Shown: positions 8,675 through 16,731 of the stretch, one piece after another
Layout of the letters: each line of letters starts with the position of its first letter
Numbering within the stretch: position 1 is the stretch's first letter
Assembly (NCBI GenBank): GCA_913049785.1
Contig: CAJWXP010000004.1
Location: forward strand, 1-64,000
From: an uncultured Dehalococcoidia bacterium
Lineage (GTDB): Bacteria > Chloroflexota > Dehalococcoidia > Lucifugimonadales > UBA1127
Reading direction: 5' to 3'
Length of the DNA stretch: 64,000 nt
The notes under the pieces: model-generated
Told to the model about the DNA's origin: nothing
Seen by the model: only the letters and a program-made list of their open reading frames with translations
Database searches by the model: none
Translations under genes and position numbers: made by a program

Positions 8675-9495
8675 ACGGCGTATTGGAAGTCGTCTCTGAT
8701 CCCCTTCAATACAGCTTCATGATGAGAGCGCTGGCCGTGTCCGTGCTCGTAGGAGTGACGTGCGCGGTGTTGGGCGCCTACGTGGTCATGCGCGGCCTCG
8801 CGTTCATGGGCGATGCGCTGGCGCACGCAGTCTTACCTGGTGTCGTTATAGCGTTGCTAATAGGTCTGAGCCCCTTCGCCGGAGCGGCGGCTGTGGGTAT
8901 CGCCGTAGCGATTGCGATCGGCTATCTGACACGTCGCACTGGCCTCAGCGAGGACACCACCATCGGCATCCTGTTCGCCGGACTCTTCGCCCTTGGCATC
9001 ACGCTGCTATCAGCATCCGACGGCCTCAGCGTGAACCTGGAAGACCTGCTGCTGGGCCAGGTATTGGGAGTATCCACGACAGACGTCTACATCACGTTGG
9101 GGATGGCTGTGCTCGTCTTGGGCATCCTCTATTTCTTCCACAAGGAGTTAGTGTTCACCAGCTTTGACCCGGTGGGAGCAGAAGTCATCGGGATACCTAC
9201 CAAGTTCCTTTCCTACCTGCTGCTGGTGTTGCTGGCGCTGGTCATCGTCATCGCCCTTCAAGCGGTAGGGCTCATCCTGGTCATGGCGATGCTGGTGACC
9301 CCGGCCGCTACTGCATACCTGATGGTGCGCCGCTTCATGCCGATGATGGTGGTGGGTGGAGCGCTGGGAGGGGTGTCAGCCATTGTTGGGCTCTACCTGT
9401 CCTTCTACTTCAACATCCCGTCAGGTGCCGCGATGGTCCTGGTAGCTACAGGTTTCTTCGTAACGGCGACGGCATTGCGTCGTCGAGTGGTGTAA
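8671..9495 (+). CDS. Zinc/manganese ABC transporter permease (ABC-3 family)
   Basis: A 274-residue integral membrane protein with about eight hydrophobic segments, typical of ZnuB/MntC permeases. Early landmarks are GAYVVMRGLAFMGDALAHAV (residues 30-49) and RRTGLSEDTTIGILFAGLFA near residue 90. The start is a TTG overlapping the ATPase stop, with AAAGGGG a few bases upstream. It is the last gene of the regulator-importer cluster. The following genes are on the opposite strand. Confidence 0.92.
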   Translation: MNGVLEVVSDPLQYSFMMRALAVSVLVGVTCAVLGAYVVMRGLAFMGDALAHAVLPGVVIALLIGLSPFAGAAAVGIAVAIAIGYLTRRTGLSEDTTIGILFAGLFALGITLLSASDGLSVNLEDLLLGQVLGVSTTDVYITLGMAVLVLGILYFFHKELVFTSFDPVGAEVIGIPTKFLSYLLLVLLALVIVIALQAVGLILVMAMLVTPAATAYLMVRRFMPMMVVGGALGGVSAIVGLYLSFYFNIPSGAAMVLVATGFFVTATALRRRVV

Positions 9496-9501
9496 CAAGC
9501 G

Positions 9502-9693
9502 CTAATCGCGAGGTCGTTGAAGCCTGTACGCCACAAGGATGCCCAGTGGGATTACAAGCACCATCAGCCCGAAAATGACGACCATCGCCTCCGCTTCAAG
9601 CCCAATGACGCTGTCCATCCTCTCCTTGATCCACTCCATCAACGTAGGATCACCGGGCGCTTCGTGGTGCAGGGGCACGATCAGGGGATACAT
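9502..9693 (-). CDS. Small single-span membrane protein downstream of an MFS gene
   Basis: A 63-residue product with an amphipathic N-terminal half containing MEWIKERMDSVIG, one strong membrane segment (MVVIFGLMVLVIPLGILVAY) and a positively charged end LQRPRD. It starts 6 nt after the stop of the MFS gene on the same strand, so it is probably co-transcribed and perhaps translationally coupled. I do not recognise a family. An accessory subunit of the transporter is a guess from position only. Confidence 0.5.
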   Translation of the reverse strand: MYPLIVPLHHEAPGDPTLMEWIKERMDSVIGLEAEAMVVIFGLMVLVIPLGILVAYRLQRPRD

Positions 9694-9699
9694 AGTGGT

Positions 9700-10998
9700 C
9701 TAACTGTCTGCAGGGGCGGGAGACGGGTTGGTAGGTTGGTATCTGACGGAGTATTTCCGTTCCTGGATCGCAAAGCTAGTGATGCTTGCCAAAACCAATA
9801 AGATGCCAGCGATGACGAATGGCACATCATACGAACCTGTGACGTCTCGCATGATGCCGCCGAATTGGATCCCAATCGATCCGCCGATCTGATGCGAGAG
9901 GAAGACCATCCCGGTCAACGTGCCTACCCTTTTCAACCCATAGACATCGGCCGTCAGCGCTGTGGTCAGGGGCACCGTGGCAATCCATGAGGAACCGCCG
10001 ATGACGGCGAACACCCAGAGCCCCCATTGCCCGGGTAGAAAAACGAGACAGGCATAGCCTACACCCCTGAACGCATACACAAACCCCAGCAGGTTCTTGT
10101 TCCCCCATTTGTCCGCGAGGGGTCCCACCACCAAAACCCCAATAGTGTTCATGGCGCTGAGAAGGCCGAATGCGGAGGCGGCAGTCCCCTTGGAGAACCC
10201 CTCCTCAACAGCATTGGGGACGAAGTGGAACGCCATGATCAACGTGGTGAACCCACAGACAAAGTACGTGGCGCAAAGCTGCCACATCACCGGAGTACGG
10301 AACGCATGCCGCCACTCATCTACTTCCAGAGGTCCAACAGGCCGTTGCGCCCGTTTGGAGGTTCCGTCTGGCGAGACATCATCACCATCGGGAAGCAGCC
10401 CCATTTCTGCAGGTTCGTTTCGGAGCATGAAAAAGGCCACGGGAAAGACTAGCAACAAGATCATCGCACCCAGCACAACCCAGGTAAGACGCCAATCGAT
10501 AAGGATGATCAGATAGGTAGTGAAGGGAACGAGGATCAGCCCGCCCATCGATGCGCCTGCAGAGGTGATGGATATTGCTGTGCCACGTTTTCGTTGGAAC
10601 CACTTGGAAACCAGGGCTGCGCCGGTAGTTATGGAACCCGCGCTCATGGCAATGGCCATAAACACACCGAATACGAGCAAAAAATAGATGAAGTGGAACG
10701 TGAGCGAGAGGAGCACGACCATTGCTCCTATAGCCACCACGCCATAGAGGATGAGCTTCCTGCCGCCGACCTTATCGTAAGCGTTCCCCAAAAAGGGTTG
10801 GCTTATGCCGTTAACCAGGATACCGAGCGCGCCCGCGAAGGAGATGAGACTGCGGCTCCAACCGAACTCCTCGCTCATAGGCAAGACGAATACTCCGACC
10901 CCGTTACGTGCGCCCATGGTGACCATGATGACAAAGAAGGTGGTGGCTACAATGAACCAGCCGTAATAGATGTTTGATGTTCGAGGTGGCCGGTTCAT
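9700..10998 (-). CDS. MFS transporter, oxalate/formate-monocarboxylate type
   Basis: A 432-residue, 12-helix major facilitator. The N-terminus NIYYGWFIVATTFFVIMVTMG carries the YGWxIV motif shared with three more transporters at 58-63.5 kb. The loop motif GNAYDKVGGRKLILYG near residue 70 is the MFS motif A, and KWFQRKRGTAISITSAGASMG is typical of the oxalate/formate antiporter and monocarboxylate group. A cytoplasmic linker follows helix 6. Substrates are probably organic acids; the exact one cannot be read from sequence. The upstream gap to the betaine operon is divergent. Confidence 0.88.
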   Translation of the reverse strand: MNRPPRTSNIYYGWFIVATTFFVIMVTMGARNGVGVFVLPMSEEFGWSRSLISFAGALGILVNGISQPFLGNAYDKVGGRKLILYGVVAIGAMVVLLSLTFHFIYFLLVFGVFMAIAMSAGSITTGAALVSKWFQRKRGTAISITSAGASMGGLILVPFTTYLIILIDWRLTWVVLGAMILLLVFPVAFFMLRNEPAEMGLLPDGDDVSPDGTSKRAQRPVGPLEVDEWRHAFRTPVMWQLCATYFVCGFTTLIMAFHFVPNAVEEGFSKGTAASAFGLLSAMNTIGVLVVGPLADKWGNKNLLGFVYAFRGVGYACLVFLPGQWGLWVFAVIGGSSWIATVPLTTALTADVYGLKRVGTLTGMVFLSHQIGGSIGIQFGGIMRDVTGSYDVPFVIAGILLVLASITSFAIQERKYSVRYQPTNPSPAPADS

Positions 10999-11130
10999 AG
11001 AAATCTTGCCTTCAGTTTGATTTTGAGGACAGCAATCAGGCTATCACGGCGTACCCACTCTCACAAGAATAACTCGAATCTGGAGGTGGAATAGTTAGTT
11101 ACCGTAGCGAATCGGGCAGAACTCCTCTGC

Positions 11131-11152
11131 AATCTGTAACCACATACAGATT
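11131..11152. other. Inverted repeat AATCTGT-N8-ACAGATT
   Basis: A perfect 7-bp inverted repeat (11131-11137 and 11146-11152) lies about 60 bp upstream of the -35 box of the betaine transporter promoter and between two divergent genes. Its shape suits a dimeric repressor or activator site. Confidence 0.4.
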
Positions 11153-11212
11153 ATGGTCACATTTTGGTTGCATCGCCTCACAAAAGTCGGTCGAAACGGC
11201 CAAAAAAAGACG

Positions 11213-11241
11213 TTGACATGCCCACCAAGGCACACTAAACT
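11213..11241 (+). promoter_or_regulatory. Sigma-70-type promoter of the betaine transporter operon
   Basis: The -35 TTGACA (11213-11218) and -10 TAAACT (11236-11241) are separated by exactly 17 bp. Transcription would begin near 11248, which excludes the long upstream extension of the open frame and supports the start at 11303. Confidence 0.7.
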
Positions 11242-11302
11242 GCGTCGAATCCCAAACATGAAATGCGTTTTTCGTTTGGAATCTGTTGCTAGTAGGGGAG
11301 AT

Positions 11303-13438
11303 ATGGCACTCCAAGTGACCGAAGACCCTTCTAAACAGAGCGGGTCAGGACAGGTCCGCGTCAGCGTTAGAGACCTCTGGAAGGTTTTTGGCCCTGATGA
11401 AAGTCCGGATGTACCCCAAAAGTTTGCCGGAATGTCCAAGGTTGAAGTCCAGGCGAACCATAATTCGGTCCTAGCTCTCCAGGACGTCAACTTCGACGTC
11501 CTGGATGGCGAGACCTTTGTGGTCATGGGCCTCTCCGGAAGCGGCAAATCCACCCTTGTACGATGCATCAATAGGCTCATTGAGCCGACATGCGGCTCCG
11601 TTTTTGTCGATCAAGAGGATGTTCTTGGCTATTCCGACGCTGATCTCACCGAATTTCGCCGTAAGAAGACTTCCATGGTCTTCCAGCAATTCGGCCTTCT
11701 ACCCCACCGCTCAGTCCTGGATAACGCCGCTTGGGGGCTTGAGATCCAGGATGTTCCCGTTCAAGAGCGGCAAGAAAGAGCCAGAGAAGTCCTGGAGCTT
11801 GTTGGCCTGAGTGGGTGGGAAGACTATCGCCCTTCAGCCCTTTCCGGCGGGATGCAGCAGAGGGTAGGCTTAGCCAGAGCGGTTGCCTCTGACCCAGAGA
11901 TCCTGCTCATGGACGAGCCTTTCAGCGCCCTTGACCCCTTGATACGACGGGACATGCAAAACGAACTCCTGCGGCTCCAGGAGCAGATGCAGAAGACCAC
12001 CATCTTCATCACCCATGACCTTGCGGAAGCAGTGAAGTTGGGCACCCGTATCGCCATCATGCGCGATGGCGCGATCATCCAGCTTGGCACGCCAGAGGAG
12101 ATTGTTTCCAACCCCATTGATGACTACGTGGCAGAGTTCACCAGAGACGTCCGCCCCTCCACTGTCCTCACCGTTGGTTACGTTATGGATCAACAAGACG
12201 ATAAACCTGCGTCCCCCACAATCAACAGACCTGAGGCGGAAATCGCTTCTGAACAAACCGTTGATGAGGCGCTCGCCCAGCGATGGTCCATACAGGGACA
12301 ACTGCCTGTGATGGACGAATCAGGCAAGATGGTAGGCGTGATTGACAGGGAAACACTGCTGAAAGCCGCATTTGAGCAACCCACACCCTTAACGGCGAAC
12401 AGCGTGACGCTACACCCGGCAACCAGCACAAAAAACGGAGACGCTTCATCATCCGCGGTGCCCAAGTCGGTATTCCAAGACTATGCGCAGAATCTGCCCA
12501 AACCGCTGCGATTGTTGACCACAATGCCCCTTTGGGCCTGGCTGGGAGCATTGTTGTTCATTGGTACCCTGATCCCCTTTGGTGGAACTGGCAATGTTCC
12601 AGACTTCCTACAAGTAGGTGGCCGATTCGCAAGATGGGTGAACAGCGCTGTTGACTGGCTCATAATAAACGGAGATCCATTCTTTAGCGCCGTCAACATT
12701 GTGGTGCTTAGGTACCTGTTGGTTCCTTTAGAGAACTGGTTGCAGGGTCTGCCCTGGTGGCTGGTCATCGGCATCATCGCGCTCATCGGCTACCGGATAG
12801 TCGGGTCGGTGTTTGCCGCTTTAGCCGTGGGCCTGCTGATTGTCGTTGGCGCCCTTGGGATTTTTGAACTCACCATGTCTACACTGGCCTTGGTCATGGT
12901 CGCAACACTGCTGGCAGTGGCGATCGGGATACCTGCTGGGATCATGGCAGCAAGGAACGACCGTTACGATGCGCTGCAACGTCCCATCCTGGATATCATG
13001 CAGACCATGCCCACTTTTGTGTACCTGATCCCGGTACTCATGCTTTTTGGCTTGGGCAAAGTGCCAGCCATCATCGCTACGGTCATCTACGCTGTGCCAC
13101 CCATCATCCGTTTGACCAACCTTGGAATCCGGCAGGTGGACGCCAGCACCGTTGAGGCGGCACGCGCTTTCGGCTCTACATCAAACCAACTCTTGTTCAA
13201 AGTCCAGATACCCCTGGCGCTACCCACAGTGATGGCCGGTCTGAACCAGACCATCATGATGGCCCTGGCCATGGTAGTCATCGCTGCCTTTATCGGCGCA
13301 AAGGGGCTTGGTGTCGAGGTCATCAACGGCATTGCCAGGTTGGATGTTGGGCGCGGCCTCATTGGAGGCATAGGCATTGTAGTGATGGCCGTCATCCTGG
13401 ACAGGATCACTCAAGGACTTGCCAAACCTAGGCAGTAG
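11303..13438 (+). CDS. Glycine betaine/proline betaine ABC transporter, fused ATPase-CBS-permease
   Basis: A 711-residue fusion. Residues 15-330 are a ProV/OpuAA-type ATPase: Walker A GLSGSGKST (76-84), signature LSGGMQQ (180-186), and Walker B LLMDEP followed by FSALDPLIRRDMQ. A short CBS-like segment follows (LPVMDESGKMVGVIDRETLL, about residue 335). The rest is a ProW/OpuAB permease with several membrane helices and the EAA-loop region EAARAFGSTSNQLLFKVQIP. In most bacteria the ATPase and permease are separate. The ATG at 11303 has AGGGGAG just upstream and lies downstream of the predicted transcription start. It imports compatible solutes with the binding protein encoded at 13595. Confidence 0.92.
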   Translation: MALQVTEDPSKQSGSGQVRVSVRDLWKVFGPDESPDVPQKFAGMSKVEVQANHNSVLALQDVNFDVLDGETFVVMGLSGSGKSTLVRCINRLIEPTCGSVFVDQEDVLGYSDADLTEFRRKKTSMVFQQFGLLPHRSVLDNAAWGLEIQDVPVQERQERAREVLELVGLSGWEDYRPSALSGGMQQRVGLARAVASDPEILLMDEPFSALDPLIRRDMQNELLRLQEQMQKTTIFITHDLAEAVKLGTRIAIMRDGAIIQLGTPEEIVSNPIDDYVAEFTRDVRPSTVLTVGYVMDQQDDKPASPTINRPEAEIASEQTVDEALAQRWSIQGQLPVMDESGKMVGVIDRETLLKAAFEQPTPLTANSVTLHPATSTKNGDASSSAVPKSVFQDYAQNLPKPLRLLTTMPLWAWLGALLFIGTLIPFGGTGNVPDFLQVGGRFARWVNSAVDWLIINGDPFFSAVNIVVLRYLLVPLENWLQGLPWWLVIGIIALIGYRIVGSVFAALAVGLLIVVGALGIFELTMSTLALVMVATLLAVAIGIPAGIMAARNDRYDALQRPILDIMQTMPTFVYLIPVLMLFGLGKVPAIIATVIYAVPPIIRLTNLGIRQVDASTVEAARAFGSTSNQLLFKVQIPLALPTVMAGLNQTIMMALAMVVIAAFIGAKGLGVEVINGIARLDVGRGLIGGIGIVVMAVILDRITQGLAKPRQ

Positions 13439-13508
13439 ATTGGACTGCCACTACGGCCTTTCCAAATGCTAGCACCACTTAAATTCAAGAATTGGCATTA
13501 AGGAGGTA

Positions 13509-13589
13509 ATGAATAGCGAGGCCCATACCAAGTCACCTCTCTTCGAGGTTACTTCAACTCAAATGAAACACATGGAATTTGGAGGTTAG
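13509..13589 (+). CDS. Putative 26-residue leader peptide before the betaine-binding protein
   Basis: An ATG at 13509 directly follows AAGGAGGTA, the best ribosome site in the region, and opens a 26-codon frame (MNSEAHTKSPLF...MEFGG) ending in TAG at 13587. The GGAGG ribosome site of the next gene (13581-13585) is inside the last codons, and the next ATG is 5 nt after the stop. This geometry suits translational coupling or attenuation. It may not make a functional peptide. Confidence 0.45.
   Translation: MNSEAHTKSPLFEVTSTQMKHMEFGG
13530..13554 (+). promoter_or_regulatory. Imperfect hairpin inside the leader ORF
   Basis: AAGT-C-ACCTC, a TCTTC loop, then GAGGT-T-ACTT pairs nine of ten positions. 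It lies between the permease gene and the binding-protein gene and inside the 26-codon leader frame, so ribosomes translating the leader would melt it. It could also act as a differential-expression or mRNA-stability hairpin. Confidence 0.4.
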
Positions 13590-13594
13590 TTAGA

Positions 13595-14608
13595 ATGAGA
13601 ACCAAATTATTGCTCATATCAGTTCTCGTAGTCGCACTTCTTGCGGCTGCCTGTAGTGGTGATGACAAGGACAAACCCACCATCCTGTTTGCAGACCAGC
13701 AGTTTGAGTCACTGTGGATAAACAACGCCATCGCCAAGTTCGTCATAGAAAATGGCTACGGCAACCCTGTAGTGACCGTAGAAGTGACCACACCTATCAT
13801 GCAGGCATCAATTGCTAATGGCGACCTTGATGTGGCGTTGGAAATGTGGCAGCAGAACTGGATCGACAACTACAACGAAGAGACTGCCGCCGGCAACATC
13901 ATCAACCTGGGAATGACCTACGAAGGTGGACCGCAGTTTTTCATTATCCCCAAAGCCACGGCGGATGAATTCAACATTGTGACAATTGACGACATGAAGA
14001 ATCACTGGGAGCTGGTCAAGGACCCGGAGGACAGCAGCAAGGGAGAGTTCCATAACTGCCCCATTGGCTGGCAATGCGCTGAGATCAACAGAGCAAAGAT
14101 CTTTGCCTACGGACTGGACGAGTTCTTCAACATCAAGTCCGGTGGTTCCCAGGCAGCTTTGGATGCCGCTCTGGTAGGCGCTCAGAAGAAGGGTGAACCT
14201 GTCTTCGGCTACTACTGGGCCCCCACGTCCATAATGGGTGCTTATGAGTGGACTATTCTGGAAGAGCCTGGCTATACAGCTTCATGTTGGGAAGAAGTAG
14301 CCAAGGGCCAGGAAGACAATACCTACGTACCCACGGAAGCCTGCGCCTATGAAAACCTTCCCGTTGATAAGGGTGTTAACAGGGATCTGGAAGAGAAAGA
14401 TCCTGCTATCTACGAAATGCTGTCCAAGATGAACGTGGGCCTCCAGCCCATCAACGTCACGGCAGCATGGGCAATGGACGCCGATATCCAGGGTGACTGG
14501 GAACAGGCTGCCATCTACTACCTGCAGAACTATGAAGATCGCTGGACTACTTGGATGCCTTCCGACAGTGTGGAGAAGGTAAAGGAAGCACTGGCAAACA
14601 TTAGCTAA
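13595..14608 (+). CDS. Glycine betaine/choline ABC transporter substrate-binding lipoprotein
   Basis: A 337-residue ProX/OpuAC-type binding protein. The signal peptide ends in the lipobox AAAC (Cys20). The mature start PTILFADQQFESLWINNAIAK is typical, as is MQASIANGDLDVALEMWQQN near residue 70. Aromatic residues of the betaine box cannot be assigned with certainty; candidates lie in FGYYWAPTSIMGAYEW. GGAGG precedes the ATG. It delivers the osmolyte to the fused transporter encoded just upstream. A strong hairpin follows at 14640. Confidence 0.92.
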   Translation: MRTKLLLISVLVVALLAAACSGDDKDKPTILFADQQFESLWINNAIAKFVIENGYGNPVVTVEVTTPIMQASIANGDLDVALEMWQQNWIDNYNEETAAGNIINLGMTYEGGPQFFIIPKATADEFNIVTIDDMKNHWELVKDPEDSSKGEFHNCPIGWQCAEINRAKIFAYGLDEFFNIKSGGSQAALDAALVGAQKKGEPVFGYYWAPTSIMGAYEWTILEEPGYTASCWEEVAKGQEDNTYVPTEACAYENLPVDKGVNRDLEEKDPAIYEMLSKMNVGLQPINVTAAWAMDADIQGDWEQAAIYYLQNYEDRWTTWMPSDSVEKVKEALANIS

Positions 14609-14639
14609 CAACGTAGCTGAAGGACAACGTCATAGCGAA

Positions 14640-14669
14640 GAAAGGGTGGCCCTGGAGGGCCACCCTTTC
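14640..14669 (+). terminator. Terminator after the betaine transporter operon
   Basis: A perfect 13-bp stem GAAAGGGTGGCCC / GGGCCACCCTTTC with loop TGGA. The following U-tract is weak, which is common in this window. Confidence 0.75.
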
Positions 14670-14839
14670 TCGTGCTTCCCTACCATTGATGGTCGTATCT
14701 ACGTGGGTGAGGAGTTCACCCAGCGGCTACGCGCCATCGAACCGTAGTAAGATATGGGCCTTGCGTGACACGATTTAAGCTCTACGCAAACCTCACAAGG
14801 GACTATAACGGCACTGCCGAACACGAAAGGGGAATCACG

Positions 14840-15151
14840 ATGATCGTACTTATGGTGGGTATCCGCATCAAGGAGGGCCATAAAGAGGAGTTCATGAAGG
14901 AGATGATGGGGGACGCCATAGGCTCCAACAGGGACGAGCCCGGCTGCCTGCGCTTCGATGTCCTGCAGGACTCTGGAGACCCCAACCTCATCCATCTCTA
15001 CGAGGTATACAAGGACGAGGCGGCCCTGGAGGCCCATCGACAGGCGCCTCACTACTTGAAGTGGCGTGAGGCTGTACAGGACTGGCGAGAGGGTGATCCG
15101 ACCCGTGCCGTTTGCACCAACGTCTATCCAGCCGACGACGCCTGGCGCTGA
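14840..15151 (+). CDS. Antibiotic biosynthesis monooxygenase (ABM) domain protein
   Basis: A 103-residue ferredoxin-like fold protein related to YgiN and quinol monooxygenases. Landmarks are the first strand MIVLMVGIRIKEGH, EPGCLRFDVLQDSGDPN near residue 35, and LYEVYKDEAALEAHRQAPHY near residue 55. ATG 14840 follows AAAGGGGAAT; the longer open frame upstream has no ribosome site. It is probably a cofactor-free oxidase of a quinol-like or aromatic intermediate, judged by family and neighbourhood. Confidence 0.85.
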   Translation: MIVLMVGIRIKEGHKEEFMKEMMGDAIGSNRDEPGCLRFDVLQDSGDPNLIHLYEVYKDEAALEAHRQAPHYLKWREAVQDWREGDPTRAVCTNVYPADDAWR

Positions 15152-15169
15152 GCCTGACGATTACCCAAG
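15150..15169 (+). repeat. Partial tail of the palindromic repeat, copy b
   Basis: Directly at the stop codon of the ABM gene the sequence GAGCCTGACGATTACCC matches the tail of the repeat family without a full palindrome before it. A separate palindrome CAAGGGTTAAACCCTTG lies 50 bp further on at 15221-15237. Confidence 0.5.
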
Positions 15170-15254
15170 AAAGACCCTCACACAGTTCTAGCTGCGCCGA
15201 AACCGCCAGGTCACGCGGGTCAAGGGTTAAACCCTTGCGAAGTCGGTGCGATAG

Positions 15255-15437
15255 AGGGTTTCGATGCGTTCTATCGCCTCCTCCAGGAGCGGGACAGCGG
15301 TGCTGAACCCGGATACGGGCAGACCGTCTGACGACATGATCCCGGTGATAGACAGCATCGATTTTCTGACAGACGCGGACAAGAAGAATGTCTTCCGTGA
15401 AACCGCGCTGAAGGCGTTCCCACTCTACACAGGGTAG
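15255..15437 (+). pseudogene. Remnant of an amidohydrolase C-terminus
   Basis: The frame ending at 15437 reads TVLNPDTGRPSDDMIPVIDS, then IDFLTDADKKNVFRETALKAF. This resembles the last 40 residues of amidohydrolase-2-family (TIM-barrel) enzymes, where a helix with sDADKxxIxxxNAxxxF closes the fold. A different frame just upstream (EGFDAFYRLLQERDSG) also looks coding, suggesting a frameshifted, truncated relic. The rest of the gene is not in the window. The match is by eye only. Confidence 0.4.
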
Positions 15438-15460
15438 GCTGTAACGTAAGTAGACAGGGT

Positions 15461-15495
15461 GAAGAGGGTCGTTGCCCAGCGGCGGCCCTCTTTTT
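15461..15495 (+). terminator. Intrinsic terminator, possibly bidirectional
   Basis: GAAGAGGGTCGTTGCC pairs imperfectly with GGCGGCCCTCTTTTT and ends in a T5 run. It separates the amidohydrolase relic from the convergent LysR-type gene. Confidence 0.65.
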
Positions 15496-15498
15496 GTT

Positions 15499-16245
15499 CT
15501 AGAGGCCGTAGGGGAAATGGGTCAGGAATGTGGATGACGTTACTTCTGCATGTATCATGTCCGTCACCAGCTTTCCGCTCTTCCAAAGTGGTTTGTCTCG
15601 CAATGTGACGATGCCGATCTCCCTCCCCGGCACGACTCCAGATAGGGAAACGACGTTCAAGCGCGATTCATCCCACGGATCGATGGCGAAGTTGGGGCCC
15701 ATCGCCACACCAAGGCCAAGCGCTACATACGTTTTGACGCTGGTTAGACTGTCTAGGGTCAAAACAGACTTGAACCGCATCCGCTCTCTTCGGTACCTGT
15801 CATAGGTCTCGCCGCTGGCAGGAGAGCCAGTCCTCCACGTGATCAAGGGCCACTCGGCGATCTTTGCCCTCGTCAGGTCTTCAGCCTCAGACAACGGGTG
15901 ACCCAATGGCGTAACTAGGGACACGTCAGACATGAACAGGCGGTCAAAAGCGAATGCCCTGGGTATTTCTACCTTAGGGACGATGCCGAAATCAGCTGCC
16001 CCAGTCTCAACCATGTTCATTACCGCTGTTCTGTTGCCAGCCATCAGATTCAGTTGTATCTGCGGATAGTGGGTCCCGGCGGCTAATACCAAGTAGGGAA
16101 GGACATGGGCTGTAAAGTCATGGGTTGCCGCTATGGAAACCGTACTCTCTTCTAGGAGTTCCGGGGAGTTTGGAGAAAGCTCCAGGATGTCCTGCACTAA
16201 CGGGGCAGCCCTCGGGCACCAAAGAAAGTTGATTCCAGAGCGCAT
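15499..16245 (-). pseudogene. LysR-type regulator lacking its DNA-binding domain
   Basis: About 248 residues matching only the linker helix and the effector-binding domain of LysR-family regulators. It begins RSGINFLWCPRAAPLVQDILEL (linker region) and continues with VSIAATHDFTAHVLPYLV and the second subdomain ALGLGVAMGPNFAI. The N-terminal helix-turn-helix of about 60 residues is missing, and no matching HTH is visible in the other upstream frames up to the hairpin at 16261. A truncated regulator is the simplest reading. A free effector-binding domain with another role is possible but less likely. Confidence 0.7.
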
Positions 16246-16260
16246 TCGGCTAGCTAGGGT

Positions 16261-16278
16261 GTCCCGACAGGTCGGGAC
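16261..16278 (-). terminator. Hairpin after the cupin gene
   Basis: GTCCCGAC-CT-GTCGGGAC on the minus strand forms an 8-bp stem and begins immediately after the cupin stop codon. No T-run follows, so termination is not certain. The same arms recur in the leader of Rieske gene 1 (22656-22671). Confidence 0.5.
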
Positions 16279-16625
16279 TAGCCCTGGTCTACGAGGCCGA
16301 TGGTGGCGGTGATGCACGGCTCGTTGCCCAGCGCGACCGTGGTGTGGCCCTTGCCGGTGACGTCCTCCACCAAACGAGCGTCTCCTGGGCCGAAGACCTT
16401 TGTGGAGCCGTCTTCAAAGCCGATCTCAAGCTGACCAGAGAGGATGATGACGAACTGTCGCTGAGGCGCGGGATGCCAGTCCTGCACAACTCCCGGGGCC
16501 CGGGAGCCGTAGCGGATCTGCGTGACATCGATGCCCTTTGTCCACTCCGTCATCTTGTCCAGGTCGACCGCTTCCCATGTGGCTTTGCCGTCGCCACCGA
16601 TGTACATTCGATAGGTGCTTCCCAC
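16278..16625 (-). CDS. Small single-domain cupin protein
   Basis: A 115-residue beta-barrel protein. The cupin core includes VQDWHPAPQRQFVIILSGQLEIGFEDG, with a His in the first motif, and then FGPGDARLVEDVTGKGHTT. Translation is placed at the GTG 16625 because GGAGG lies 6 nt upstream; the longer frame has no such site. It follows the LigB-type dioxygenase on the same strand by about 110 bp. Many such cupins bind metal and act on small acids or rings. The substrate cannot be deduced. Confidence 0.8.
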   Translation of the reverse strand: MGSTYRMYIGGDGKATWEAVDLDKMTEWTKGIDVTQIRYGSRAPGVVQDWHPAPQRQFVIILSGQLEIGFEDGSTKVFGPGDARLVEDVTGKGHTTVALGNEPCITATIGLVDQG

Positions 16626-16731
16626 TGGTATCCTCCGTAATGTTGTAATGTTTCTAACGAACACAAACTTCCCGGGCACTATCAATCCCATCAAGTACCC
16701 GGGAAGTCAGCGTAAGTATGCTAGCTAAATC

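Noticed and set aside
11153..11302. Upstream start for the betaine transporter at 11153.
   Set aside because: It precedes the predicted transcription start near 11248; the better ribosome site is AGGGGAG before 11303.
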